64,000 bases of DNA from Chitinophagaceae bacterium. Lineage in GTDB: Bacteria; Bacteroidota; Bacteroidia; Chitinophagales; Chitinophagaceae. The notes below the pieces were generated by a model. That model saw nothing but the letters and a program-made list of their open reading frames with translations, ran no database searches and was not told where the DNA came from. The first letter of the stretch is position 1. Each line of letters opens with the position of its first letter. The DNA is taken from positions 1,145,627 to 1,209,626 of the forward strand of contig JAHBTK010000001.1 of assembly GCA_019638625.1 (NCBI GenBank), given 5' to 3'. A program made the position numbers and the translations under genes. Positions 16,747 to 26,024 of this stretch are shown here, one piece after another.

Positions 16747-17535
16747 ATGAATATATTCAGAATTGATCAGAAGGTGGCATTGATAACCGGAGGCGCCGGG
16801 TACTATGGGAAGCCCATTTGCATGGCGCTCGCAGAAGCAGGTGCAAGGGTGATCATTGCATCGCGCAGCGCAGACAAGTGTGAAGAGTTTGCACAGTTCC
16901 TAAGAGAAAAGGGATATCTGGCTAAAGGTGTTCATCTGGACCTGGGAAATGAATCCTCTATTACCAAAGTCATAAAATCGATTGTTGAGCAATATGGCAG
17001 AATTGACATCCTGGTGAACAATGCCGTGTCCAGAGAGGGCTTTAAAAATCTCGAAGACCTGGATAAGAAAAGTCTTGAAGATTCACAATTAATTAATTCA
17101 ACAGGCCTGATGCTGATCACCAAGGCTGCAATTGGATTTATGCGCCGTCAGGGCAGTGGAAATATCATCAATATCGGCTCTATCCAGGGAGTAATGGGTC
17201 CGCATTTCCCGGTTTACGGAGATACGGGAATGACCAGCCCGGTCAACTATACTTATGACAAATGGGGAATGGTTGGTTTTACCAAGTGGATTGCCAATTA
17301 TTACGGAAAATTTAATATAAGAGCGAATTGTATCAGCCCCGGTGGTTATGGCCCTGGCGTTGCTGAAAGCATAGGAGAAAATGAATTTGTGGCAAACTAT
17401 AAAAAGCTCACTCCCCTGGGGAGGTTTGCAAATGATGATGACATCAAGGGACCGATCGTTTTTCTTGCTTCTGAAGCGTCCGCCTATGTAACAGGGCACA
17501 ATCTCCTGGTAGATGGTGGATGGACGAGTTGGTAA
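16747..17535 (+). CDS. SDR family oxidoreductase
   Basis: 262 residues. Glycine-rich motif TGGAGYYGKPI (about residues 13-23) differs from the common TGxxxGIG, LVNNAVSREG near 92, active-site Ser in NIGSIQG, Tyr and Lys in YTYDKWGMV (about 166-172), and the C-terminal TGHNLLVDGGW. The inserted tract before the active-site Tyr (PHFPVYGDTGMTSPVN) is longer than usual, a trait of some gluconate/sugar-acid 5-dehydrogenase-like SDRs. Second SDR of the region; the first (1527-2342) is not closely similar. Cofactor preference cannot be called. Confidence 0.85.
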   Translation: MNIFRIDQKVALITGGAGYYGKPICMALAEAGARVIIASRSADKCEEFAQFLREKGYLAKGVHLDLGNESSITKVIKSIVEQYGRIDILVNNAVSREGFKNLEDLDKKSLEDSQLINSTGLMLITKAAIGFMRRQGSGNIINIGSIQGVMGPHFPVYGDTGMTSPVNYTYDKWGMVGFTKWIANYYGKFNIRANCISPGGYGPGVAESIGENEFVANYKKLTPLGRFANDDDIKGPIVFLASEASAYVTGHNLLVDGGWTSW

Positions 17536-17589
17536 ACGCTTACCTTTTAATCTTAAATCATCGGATCCGGCCGGTTAAAATTTATTTAC

Positions 17590-18816
17590 ATGACAACAGT
17601 TACAAAACCTGGTATACGTGGATGGATGGTCGTTATCATGCTCTGCTTCGTTGGGGTATTGAACTACCTCGACAGGATAATGATCACCACAATGCGCAGC
17701 TCCCTTACGGAGGCCATTCCAATGACTGATGCAGAGTTCGGGTTGCTGACATCCGTATTTCTTTGGGTCTATGGACTGTTAAGCCCCTTTGCGGGCTACC
17801 TGGCCGACAGGTTTAACAGGAGCAGGGTAATCATCATCAGTTTGTTTGTATGGTCTGTTGTTACCTGGCTCACCTCTTATGCCACTTCCTTTGAAACCTT
17901 GCTGGCTACCCGTGCACTCATGGGTATCAGCGAAGCCTGTTACATTCCCGCTGCGCTGGCCCTGATCGCAGATTATCACAGCAGTTCTTCGAGATCATTG
18001 GCAACAGGCATTCATATGGCAGGTATTATGGTAGGTCAAAGCCTGGGTTTTGTAGGAGGATGGATTGCTGAAGATCACACATGGACATATGCATTCAGCA
18101 TATTTGGTATTATAGGAATGCTGTATGCCTTCATCCTCTTTTTTGCGCTGAAGGACCCTCCCCACAAAAAAGAATTGCATAAAGTGCAAAAGGATAGGTC
18201 AGTCGGATTTTTGAAAGGGATCAAAACGCTGTTCACTTACCGATCATTTAATCTTATGATCGCTTTTTGGGGAGTTACCAGCATGGTGACCTGGACTTTG
18301 GTAGGCTGGCTACCTACCTACTACAAGGAACAGTTCGACCTTTCACAATCAATAGCAGGGTTATATGCTACGGGATATTTATACCCTGCTTCAATTATAG
18401 GCTTGTTATTAGGAGGCTTTTTAGCCGACCGGTATAGCAGGGCTGACAACAAAGCACGGATACTCGTAACGGTAGTGGGGCTCTGCATTGCCGCTCCTTC
18501 AGTATTTATTGCTGCCAGCACAGACATCATAGCGCTTGCAGTAGTTTGCTTTGTTCTCTATATCATCACAAAATCATTTAGTGATACCAATACGATGCCT
18601 ATATTATGCCTCGTGGTAGACCCCGGTTATCGTGCAACGGCATACGGTATCCTTAACTTATTCGGTTGTTTGTTGGGTGGGATAGGGTTATACTTGAGTG
18701 GCTGGCTCCATGATCACCATGTTCACCTGGGGCAAATATATCAGGTGGGTGCATTCCTGCTATTGGGAGGGGCAATTTTACTATTTATGGTACGCCCCCG
18801 GTTTAAAGAAGTCTAA
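17590..18816 (+). CDS. MFS transporter (ACS-type, organic anion/sugar acid)
   Basis: 408 residues, twelve predicted membrane segments in two halves with a cytoplasmic loop around 190-215 (KDPPHKKELHKVQKDRS). NYLDRIMITTM near the N-terminus and GYLADRFNRSRV between helices 2 and 3 are typical of the anion:cation symporter branch that includes hexuronate and glucarate carriers. It closes the RidA operon, 54 bases after the SDR, and is the only importer in the region, so it probably brings in the operon's substrate. Substrate unknown; a sugar acid or carboxylated compound is the best guess from the branch. Confidence 0.85.
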   Translation: MTTVTKPGIRGWMVVIMLCFVGVLNYLDRIMITTMRSSLTEAIPMTDAEFGLLTSVFLWVYGLLSPFAGYLADRFNRSRVIIISLFVWSVVTWLTSYATSFETLLATRALMGISEACYIPAALALIADYHSSSSRSLATGIHMAGIMVGQSLGFVGGWIAEDHTWTYAFSIFGIIGMLYAFILFFALKDPPHKKELHKVQKDRSVGFLKGIKTLFTYRSFNLMIAFWGVTSMVTWTLVGWLPTYYKEQFDLSQSIAGLYATGYLYPASIIGLLLGGFLADRYSRADNKARILVTVVGLCIAAPSVFIAASTDIIALAVVCFVLYIITKSFSDTNTMPILCLVVDPGYRATAYGILNLFGCLLGGIGLYLSGWLHDHHVHLGQIYQVGAFLLLGGAILLFMVRPRFKEV

Positions 18817-18902
18817 TCAATCAAATTGATCCTGAGGGATAAAATAATGCAACTAAAAGGTAAGTAAACAAAAAAAAGGCTTTTTTTCCTGAATAGCTTT
18901 AC

Positions 18903-18918
18903 ATGGTAACAATACCAT
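18903..18918. promoter_or_regulatory. Inverted repeat ATGGTA-N4-TACCAT upstream of ppsA
   Basis: A perfect 6-bp inverted repeat with a four-base spacer, ending seven bases before the ppsA start codon. The position suits an operator or a small leader hairpin covering the ribosome site. An A-run/T-run pair at about 18871-18888 precedes it and may end the MFS transcript weakly. No regulator is identified. Confidence 0.3.
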
Positions 18919-18925
18919 AACTGCA

Positions 18926-21364
18926 ATGGGACAAAAAAACTTTACCCTTAACCTCAGCGAGGTCGGCATCAACGACATAGACAAAGTGGGTGGGAAAAAC
19001 GCATCCCTGGGCGAGATGCTCAAGAATCTTACTTCACTGGGCATCCGGATTCCTTCCGGCTTTGTGATCACCGTGGATACTTACCGGGAATTTATCCGGT
19101 TCAATAACCTGGAAGGCACTATTAGTCATATCATCACTACCATTGATTACAACCAGTTGGAATCGCTGCGCAGGGGAGGCGCCCAGATCAGGTTGCTGAT
19201 CCGTAATGGCCGATTCCCCAAAGGGATGAGCGAGTCGGTGATCGCAGCCTATGAAAAAATGTCGCAGGAATATGGTCAGGAATATACCGATGTAGCGGTG
19301 CGATCGTCGGCAACAGCAGAAGATTTACCCGACGCTTCGTTTGCCGGGCAGCAGGAAACCTATCTGAATGTCAGAGGTCCTGCTTCACTTATGGACGCAG
19401 TGAGAAACTGCTTTTCAAGTCTTTTTACCGACCGGGCGATCAGCTATCGCCAGTCATTCGGGTATGATCATTTCTCAGTAGGGCTAAGCCTTTGCGTTCA
19501 AAAGATGGTACGAAGCGACCTGGGCGCCTCGGGAGTGGCTTTTAGCCTTGACACCGAGAGCGGGTTCAGAGATGCGGTGGTGATCAATGGTTCTTTTGGC
19601 CTGGGTGAAATGATCGTTCAGGGCGCCGTATCCCCCGACGAGTTCATCGTTTTCAAGCCAGGGCTTAAAAAAGGGCTTCATTCCATTATTGAGAAAAAGC
19701 TGGGCGTTAAGGATAAAATGATGGTGTATGGCGACAAGCCCGATGAGCGGGTTAGGATCATTTCGACGGAGAAAGGATTTCAGCAGCGTTTTTGTATCCT
19801 TGATGAACAGGTAGTGCAACTGGCGCAATGGGTTGTGGCAATAGAAGAATATTATTCCGGGCTAAAAGCAAAGTGGACGCCGATGGATGTGGAGTGGGCT
19901 GTAGATGGACTGTCTAAAGAACTCTTTATTGTGCAGGCGCGGCCGGAGACGATCCATTCCAGGAAAGACCATGCATTAATTACAGAGTACAGCATTAATG
20001 ATAATGACCGGAGTGCTAAAGTGCTGGTTGAAGGAATAGCTGTGGGGGACAAGATAGCAGGAGGGAAAGTGAATATTCTTTATTCGATGGATAAGCGGGT
20101 GATCGACGGGCACGAATTCGTTGAAGGAGATGTGTTGGTAACAGATATGACGGATCCTGATTGGGAACCCATTATGAAAAAAGCTTCCGCCATCGTTACC
20201 AACAAAGGTGGGCGTACCTGTCACGCGGCTATTGTAGCAAGGGAATTGGGTGTGCCTGCGATCGTGGGATGCGGAAATGCAACGGATATATTACAGGAAG
20301 GGGATTTCGTTACGGTAAGCTGCGGTGAAGGTGAAACCGGTTTCGTGTATAACGGTGATATTCCTTTTGACCGGAAAGAATACAACCTGCACGATCTGCC
20401 AGCCATTCAAACAGCGTTGATGCTCAATGTGGCCTCTCCTGCGATGAGCTTCCAGTTTTCACACCTGCCGAATAAGGGAGTGGGACTGGCCCGGGAAGAG
20501 TTCATCATTAATAATTATATCCAGGTACATCCCCTTGCACTTCTGCAGCACAGGCAGATAGACGATGAGGAGCTCACAAAGGAGATTGTAAAAAGAATAT
20601 CGGGGTATGAAGATGAACAGGACTTTTTTATAAAAAAACTTTCTTACGGAATTGCCAAGATCGCTGCTTCATTTTATCCCAACAAGGTAATCGTTCGGTT
20701 CAGCGATTTTAAAACCAACGAGTACTACAACCTCCTGGGAGGAAAGTATTTTGAACCGAAGGAAGAAAACCCCATGATTGGATGGAGAGGAGCATCGAGG
20801 TATTATTCCGACCGCTACAAAGAGGCATTCGGGCTGGAGTGCAGGGCGATTAGAATCGTAAGAGAGGAACTGGGGCTGGAAAATGTGGTCGTTATGATTC
20901 CCTTTTGCAGAACGGTGGAAGAGCTGCATAAAGTAACAGAAGTTATGAAAACCTTCGGATTGGAAAGAGGAAAACAGGGGCTGGAGCTTTACCTCATGGC
21001 AGAGCTTCCATCAAATATTATTCTTGCTGATGAGTTTTCAAAGCATATTGATGGTTTTTCCATTGGTTCCAATGATCTTACCCAGTTGACGCTGGGCCTC
21101 GACAGGGACTCATCCCTGGTGGCACATCTGTATGATGAACGGAACGTTGCTGTAAGATCCATGATCTCCAGCCTGATTAGGGTGGCAAAAAAGAATAAAG
21201 TGAAGGTGGGCATATGCGGGCAGGGACCTTCAGACTTCCCCGACTTTACCCGGTTCCTGGTTGAGCAGGGAATAGACAGCATTTCCGTCACTCCCGATTC
21301 GGTTGTTAAAACCATAAAAACGATTGCCTCTGTTGAAAATGAACTTAAAAAGAATAAAGAATAA
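18926..21364 (+). CDS. ppsA: Phosphoenolpyruvate synthase
   Basis: 812 residues, normal for PEP synthase, which converts pyruvate and ATP to PEP, AMP and phosphate. N-terminal ATP-grasp domain: VGGKNASLGEML and VRSSATAEDLPDASFAGQQETYLN. The swivelling phosphohistidine domain has GGRTCHAAIVAREL with catalytic His433. The C-terminal PEP-binding TIM barrel has FSIGSNDLTQLTLGLDRDS and GICGQGPSDFPDF, which carries the catalytic Cys equivalent. It is followed 55 bases on by fructose-1,6-bisphosphatase, so growth on the substrates of the upstream catabolic region would need this pair for gluconeogenesis. Residues 498-600 differ from the E. coli enzyme in detail but family length and motifs are intact. 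Confidence 0.93.
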   Translation: MGQKNFTLNLSEVGINDIDKVGGKNASLGEMLKNLTSLGIRIPSGFVITVDTYREFIRFNNLEGTISHIITTIDYNQLESLRRGGAQIRLLIRNGRFPKGMSESVIAAYEKMSQEYGQEYTDVAVRSSATAEDLPDASFAGQQETYLNVRGPASLMDAVRNCFSSLFTDRAISYRQSFGYDHFSVGLSLCVQKMVRSDLGASGVAFSLDTESGFRDAVVINGSFGLGEMIVQGAVSPDEFIVFKPGLKKGLHSIIEKKLGVKDKMMVYGDKPDERVRIISTEKGFQQRFCILDEQVVQLAQWVVAIEEYYSGLKAKWTPMDVEWAVDGLSKELFIVQARPETIHSRKDHALITEYSINDNDRSAKVLVEGIAVGDKIAGGKVNILYSMDKRVIDGHEFVEGDVLVTDMTDPDWEPIMKKASAIVTNKGGRTCHAAIVARELGVPAIVGCGNATDILQEGDFVTVSCGEGETGFVYNGDIPFDRKEYNLHDLPAIQTALMLNVASPAMSFQFSHLPNKGVGLAREEFIINNYIQVHPLALLQHRQIDDEELTKEIVKRISGYEDEQDFFIKKLSYGIAKIAASFYPNKVIVRFSDFKTNEYYNLLGGKYFEPKEENPMIGWRGASRYYSDRYKEAFGLECRAIRIVREELGLENVVVMIPFCRTVEELHKVTEVMKTFGLERGKQGLELYLMAELPSNIILADEFSKHIDGFSIGSNDLTQLTLGLDRDSSLVAHLYDERNVAVRSMISSLIRVAKKNKVKVGICGQGPSDFPDFTRFLVEQGIDSISVTPDSVVKTIKTIASVENELKKNKE

Positions 21365-21419
21365 GCGTGCAACCACCTGCAATATGGGGTTCTGCATTTA
21401 AACGAATGATAAGATTATT

Positions 21420-22466
21420 ATGAAGCAGGAAAAAATGACGCTTGATGAATTCAGGTTGTCTGAACTCAGACTATACCCTAACGCAACAGGGGAGCTAAGT
21501 AATCTTTTAAGGGAAATCGGTCTTGCTGCTAAGCGGATCTACTCCGTTATTTCGCGTAATGGCGAACCAGGCATTTCAGACAGTACGGACATGAGGAACA
21601 CTTCCGGCGAAATTGTCAAGCCATTAGACCGGTATGCCCATCAGGAGCTATTGACCGTGCTGAAGCACAGCTTAAGCTGCGCCGGCATTGTCAGCGAGGA
21701 GGAGGAAAACATCCTGGTATTTAATAATAAAGGCAATAACAACAGCCGGTATGTGGTCATGTTCGATCCGATTGACGGGAGCTCCAATTGCAATAACTGC
21801 ATGACAGTGGGGACTATCTTTGGCATCTACCGGAGATGTACGGAAGCAGGAACGCCCTGCTCGGCCAAAGATTTCCTTCAGACCGGGCGGAATCTTGCAG
21901 CAGCAGGATATATCATTTATGGGGTCAGCACGATGATGGTATATGCCACTAAAAGAGGGGTGAACGGGTTTACGCTCGATCCATCCATTGGTGAGTTCTG
22001 CCTTTCTCATCCTGCGATCCGTTGCCCGGAAGCCGGAAGGATATACTCCGTTAATGAAAGTAATATCCTCAATTTCGGATCGGCAGTAGGGCAGTACATT
22101 AAAAGTATGCAGCAGTATAATCTTGCCTATCCGGGGTTTTTTACAGCGCGATATGTAGGATCAATGGTAGCAGATTTGCACAGAACATTACTGGAAGGAG
22201 GTATTTTTCTATACCCTGCCACAGAAGATCATCAGGACGGTAAATTGAGGCTGATGTATGAATGCAATCCGTTCGCATTTATTTTTGAAGCAGCCGGGGG
22301 AATGGCCATAGACGGCTACCGGGAGATATTGAGCATCGCCCCTGTCAATATACATCAGCGCACCCCTTTGTTCATAGGAAGCAGGGATATGGTCACCCGG
22401 CTCAGCCGTTTTATAAAATATGAAAACAGAACAGGATCGGGGTATCCTCCGACCTGTTCGACTTAG
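21420..22466 (+). CDS. fbp: Class I fructose-1,6-bisphosphatase
   Basis: 348 residues; hydrolyses fructose-1,6-bisphosphate to fructose-6-phosphate in gluconeogenesis. The metal site is seen as EEEE at about residue 95 and FDPIDGSSN at about 115-123, followed by MTVGTIFGIY. Substrate residues lie in RYVGSMVADLHRTLLEGGIFLYP and the C-terminal KLRLMYECNPFAFIFEAAGG. This is the FBPase I type rather than the large clostridial class III type common in some other Bacteroidota. No signal peptide. Same strand and 55 bases after ppsA, probably one transcript. Confidence 0.93.
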   Translation: MKQEKMTLDEFRLSELRLYPNATGELSNLLREIGLAAKRIYSVISRNGEPGISDSTDMRNTSGEIVKPLDRYAHQELLTVLKHSLSCAGIVSEEEENILVFNNKGNNNSRYVVMFDPIDGSSNCNNCMTVGTIFGIYRRCTEAGTPCSAKDFLQTGRNLAAAGYIIYGVSTMMVYATKRGVNGFTLDPSIGEFCLSHPAIRCPEAGRIYSVNESNILNFGSAVGQYIKSMQQYNLAYPGFFTARYVGSMVADLHRTLLEGGIFLYPATEDHQDGKLRLMYECNPFAFIFEAAGGMAIDGYREILSIAPVNIHQRTPLFIGSRDMVTRLSRFIKYENRTGSGYPPTCST

Positions 22467-23027
22467 TGCGGCCCGATTATTTTTGAGACAATTTCGGGTA
22501 ATTGGAGGGGTACGGGTGCTCCCATCCTGATTTTTGATGGCTGGCTAAGCAGGGGTTTTGCCGCGACTATTTGCTTCTCTATTTCATATTTGTTTTTATT
22601 GTACCGTTTTTTGAAGAAGCTGCATATCAGACAGAGAATACGTACTTATCCATAAAGAAATACTGATGCAACCTGCCAGACTGGAAAAAGAGGTGAGTAA
22701 TAATAACAGGAATATCGAAGTGAGAAGTAAAGACAGTGAAGATATTCTTATGGTGCTGAAAGAGTTGATAGAGAAAAACAAAACAACCTTTCTCAAAGAA
22801 ACAAAACAGGGTTTAAGCATTTATTCCGATTACCAAAAACCCGCACACAAAGCAGCACTGCGAAGCGCTGGTCGCTGTGTCTGGCGCAGGGTTGCTTCTT
22901 CTTCGGAACCGACTTTCCTGAAGGGGGTAAACCTCTCTGAATCCGCAACGTCCCTCTGGCACAAGATTTTTGCACGGGGACATTGCGGAGAACCAGGTGT
23001 ATATAAGGAATAATGGCATTCTACGGT
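22467..23027. other. 561-base gap between convergent genes
   Basis: Lies between fbp (rightward) and the PVC-type gene (leftward). The left half is AT-rich and featureless. The right half, about 22850-23000, is richer in G+C and reads as plausible peptide in several frames, which is more typical of a degraded or repeated element than of one gene. No strong terminator or tRNA-like fold was found. Confidence 0.35.
22666..23013 (+). CDS. Doubtful hypothetical protein
   Basis: 115-codon frame beginning MQPARLEKEVSNNN. The first half is charged and could form a helix (SEDILMVLKELIEKNKTTFLKE); the second half is Arg/Ser/Ala-rich and looks like translated non-coding DNA. No family is recognised, no -7 box or convincing ribosome site precedes it, and the frame ends only 15 bases from the convergent PVC-type gene. 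It could be a short real N-terminus run into a repeat. Confidence 0.2.
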   Translation: MQPARLEKEVSNNNRNIEVRSKDSEDILMVLKELIEKNKTTFLKETKQGLSIYSDYQKPAHKAALRSAGRCVWRRVASSSEPTFLKGVNLSESATSLWHKIFARGHCGEPGVYKE

Positions 23028-26018
23028 TTATTCATCATTCAACCCCAGCCTGCTCAAATACGCGATCAGGTCGCGCAGATCTTCCTCACTGATCCCCTGG
23101 AGCAAGCCCGAAGGCATAAGGGAACCGCTTTCTTCCGCTTTCCTGACATTTTTCTTTTCTATACGGATCGTTTTAGCCGCCGCGTTCAGTACGGTAAATG
23201 TCTCTTTGTCTTCCCACAACTTATTACCCTGTACCAGTTCGCCATTTTTTGTTTCAATGGTAATGAATTTATACCCTTCCTTGATGTTTTCACCGGGCCA
23301 AAGAACTTCGATTAAAATTTCTTCCGGAGATAAGCCCCGCCCAACCGCGGAAAGATTGGGACCGACCCTGCCACCTTTGCCATTTATATTATGACAGGAA
23401 GCACAAACAGGATTGGCAAGGTACACCTGTTCGCCTTTGTCCGCATTTCCTTTTTCTTTTACCGCTTTCACAATCCTGTCTGTGTAGGCTTTATCATATG
23501 ATGCCGGAAGGGTGTTCCTGACACCTACTATTTCATCCAGTTTGCTTTTCAACTCCGGCGTTTCCAGTCCGCTTAATGCCAGCGCCTGCAGCAGGATACC
23601 TGCAAGGCCGGGTGAAAGGTTTTGTTGCGCGATTCCTGCGGACATTGCCGCGATACCGCCGCTTTGTCCGGCTACCGGTGTTATAAATTCTTTGATGCGA
23701 TCTACGGTTAGGGGTGGCTGTTGTATCTCCTTATACATAATATCAACAGCCGTATTCAGGTCTGTGGCACAGATGGCTTTGAGTGCTGCCAGTCTCACTT
23801 TTAAGGGATTGTTTTTATCCTGAAACTGTGCTTTTAAAAGATCGATGGCTTTGCTGCCCTGCAGCCGACCCAGGGCCAGTAACCCTTCTGCCCGTACGCC
23901 GGGGTCTGTTCTGGTATCCTGTACCAGCAGGCTCACCGCATCGGCGCTTTGTTTCAGGTCCCAGTTTTTTACCAGTTGCAGGGTGGCAGCCAGGAAGCCG
24001 GTATTTGTTCCGGAGCTCAGTACTTTCGCAACGGTTTGAACAATTTCTTCTGGTATGGCAGTTGGCTGAAGGGCAGAAAGTTTATCCATCATCGCGGCAT
24101 CTTGTGAATCCGCTATCTGCCGGAATACATAACTGATGTGACTGAAATTGCCTGCTTTGGCTAGCGCCAGTAACAGGTTGTTTTTTACACCTGGCGGAAT
24201 ATCTTTTAGTTCCACAAGATGAAACAGTTTTTCAGCAGGTAACCACCCGGGCGGATCGTTGCTGATGATCAATGCCAGGTGGTGTTGCTTATTAAACCGG
24301 AGGCTGTCTTTTTTTAACGCCTCTTCCCAGTATGGACGCAGGGCATAAATGGTTTTGTCCCACGCATAACGGATAAATTTATCAACCGGGTGGTCGAATG
24401 CCTGGACTGCGACTGCCGCGGATTCGGGACGATGTATATAACTTGCGGCTACTACCGCGTGCAACCTTACTTTACTGCTTGGGTCGTTTACCAGGGTTTG
24501 CAGTAACCGGAGCGGGTCCGTTAAGCGATCATTCCATTTCGAAACCAACTGGGCGGCATATGCCCTTGCTCCGGGGTTTTTTCCGCCGGCAAGGGTGGTA
24601 AGGATCGTTTCATTAACAATATTGTGACTCTCATAAACGCCGGCTGCTTCCACCAGGTAACGCTCGTATTGTATATCCTGCTTATCGAGTTTTTTAACCC
24701 ATTCATCCAGGTGGGGAAAGAGTTTTTCAGCGGGCGTTTCCGCCAGCAATCTTTTTACCTGGTACCGCACCCAGTATTCCTCCGATTTTAAATGATCCAA
24801 CAATACCGCTGCCGGCTGGTTGTACAGGTCCGGGCGTTTCACCAAAGGTCTACCTTTGGCGGTAATGCGCCATATTCTCCCGTGTAGCTTATCTCTTTCG
24901 GGATGCCTGACAGAAGCCTGGTAATGCCCGATAATAGGGTTATACCAATCCAGTACATAGATGGCCCCATCCGGCCCGGTGTTTACTTCCACCGGGCGAA
25001 AGCTTCTGCTGGAAGAAATGATCAACGGGTCAACCAGGTGCGCCTTGTATCCCGATGAGTCTGCGCTCAGCTTCATCCGTTCGATATGGTTATTATAATA
25101 CCCCGCGATCACCAGATCTTCCCGTAAATCGTCGGGCATATGTTTGGTACGTACTAACACCAACCCGGATCCTTTGATCTCCAGCCTTCCTATATCAGGC
25201 AGGTAGGACCTGTTGGATGCTTCTACCAGCCCGGGAACAGAGTAAAACAGTTCCGGGTCATTGGCCTTGTGAAACATCTCTCCCCAGTCATTAAAAGCCA
25301 TTCCCCAGGGGTTTACGCTGGCGGTCGACCAGTCGAAGAAATTGTCCAGTTTACCGGTGGTGGGGCGATATCTCCAGATGCCCGCCCTGTTGGCGCGTTT
25401 TATACCCCAGGGCGTTTCAATGCGGCTGTAAATATTATGTCCCTGGGAAAAATACAGGTCACCGCCGGGACTCCAGGTAAACGAGTTGATCGTTTGATGC
25501 AGGTCGCCGGTTCCGAAGCCGGAAAACAGCACGGAGCGTTTATCCGCCTTCCCGTCTTTGTCCGTATCTTCCAGGAAAAGCATTTCTGTTTGCTCCCCTA
25601 AATATACGCCGCCGTGTCCCAGTTCAAAACCCAACGGTATATGTAGTCCGTCTGCAAAAACAGAAGAGGTATCAGCCCTGCCATCGCCATCCCTGTCCTC
25701 CAGGATCAGCAGTTTGTCATCCGGTTTTTTTCCTAATTCAGGATGTGGATAGGTGGTGGTACACAACACCCATAACCTGCCGTGTTCATCCCACCGCATG
25801 GCAACCGGGTTGGCGATACCCAGTTCTTCAGAAGCAAAAAGTTCCACCTGGTATCCCGGAGCAACCTTAAAAGAAGCCAGTTCGGCTTCTGCGGAATTGT
25901 CGGTTTCCGGTGGCGCGACAGACATGATATTCTGGGCCCTGTGCCCGCCAATCAACAGGGACACCAATCCAAGTATCAGTAATTTCTTTATGCTGCCGTT
26001 TCCAAACCTGTATGCCAT
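23028..26018 (-). CDS. PVC-type propeller/HEAT/cytochrome c protein
   Basis: 996 residues, exported (hydrophobic 11-28). Three parts: a membrane-bound-dehydrogenase-type propeller (about 45-400: PGYQVELFASEELG, DRDGDGRAD, DTDKDGKADKR, GPDGAIYVLDWYNPIIGH), a HEAT-like alpha-helical repeat region (about 410-850), and a C-terminal cytochrome c with haem motif CASCH near residue 875 in VCASCHNINGKGGRVGPNL, ending in a Met/helix region (DLRDLIAYL). The order matches the PVC-type haem-binding CxxCH family known from Planctomycetes and Bacteroidota. It likely acts as a periplasmic dehydrogenase on a sugar or polyol and passes electrons through its haem. The SGNH-like gene six bases upstream is its usual partner. 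Confidence 0.85.
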   Translation of the reverse strand: MAYRFGNGSIKKLLILGLVSLLIGGHRAQNIMSVAPPETDNSAEAELASFKVAPGYQVELFASEELGIANPVAMRWDEHGRLWVLCTTTYPHPELGKKPDDKLLILEDRDGDGRADTSSVFADGLHIPLGFELGHGGVYLGEQTEMLFLEDTDKDGKADKRSVLFSGFGTGDLHQTINSFTWSPGGDLYFSQGHNIYSRIETPWGIKRANRAGIWRYRPTTGKLDNFFDWSTASVNPWGMAFNDWGEMFHKANDPELFYSVPGLVEASNRSYLPDIGRLEIKGSGLVLVRTKHMPDDLREDLVIAGYYNNHIERMKLSADSSGYKAHLVDPLIISSSRSFRPVEVNTGPDGAIYVLDWYNPIIGHYQASVRHPERDKLHGRIWRITAKGRPLVKRPDLYNQPAAVLLDHLKSEEYWVRYQVKRLLAETPAEKLFPHLDEWVKKLDKQDIQYERYLVEAAGVYESHNIVNETILTTLAGGKNPGARAYAAQLVSKWNDRLTDPLRLLQTLVNDPSSKVRLHAVVAASYIHRPESAAVAVQAFDHPVDKFIRYAWDKTIYALRPYWEEALKKDSLRFNKQHHLALIISNDPPGWLPAEKLFHLVELKDIPPGVKNNLLLALAKAGNFSHISYVFRQIADSQDAAMMDKLSALQPTAIPEEIVQTVAKVLSSGTNTGFLAATLQLVKNWDLKQSADAVSLLVQDTRTDPGVRAEGLLALGRLQGSKAIDLLKAQFQDKNNPLKVRLAALKAICATDLNTAVDIMYKEIQQPPLTVDRIKEFITPVAGQSGGIAAMSAGIAQQNLSPGLAGILLQALALSGLETPELKSKLDEIVGVRNTLPASYDKAYTDRIVKAVKEKGNADKGEQVYLANPVCASCHNINGKGGRVGPNLSAVGRGLSPEEILIEVLWPGENIKEGYKFITIETKNGELVQGNKLWEDKETFTVLNAAAKTIRIEKKNVRKAEESGSLMPSGLLQGISEEDLRDLIAYLSRLGLNDE

Positions 26019-26024
26019 AAATCA

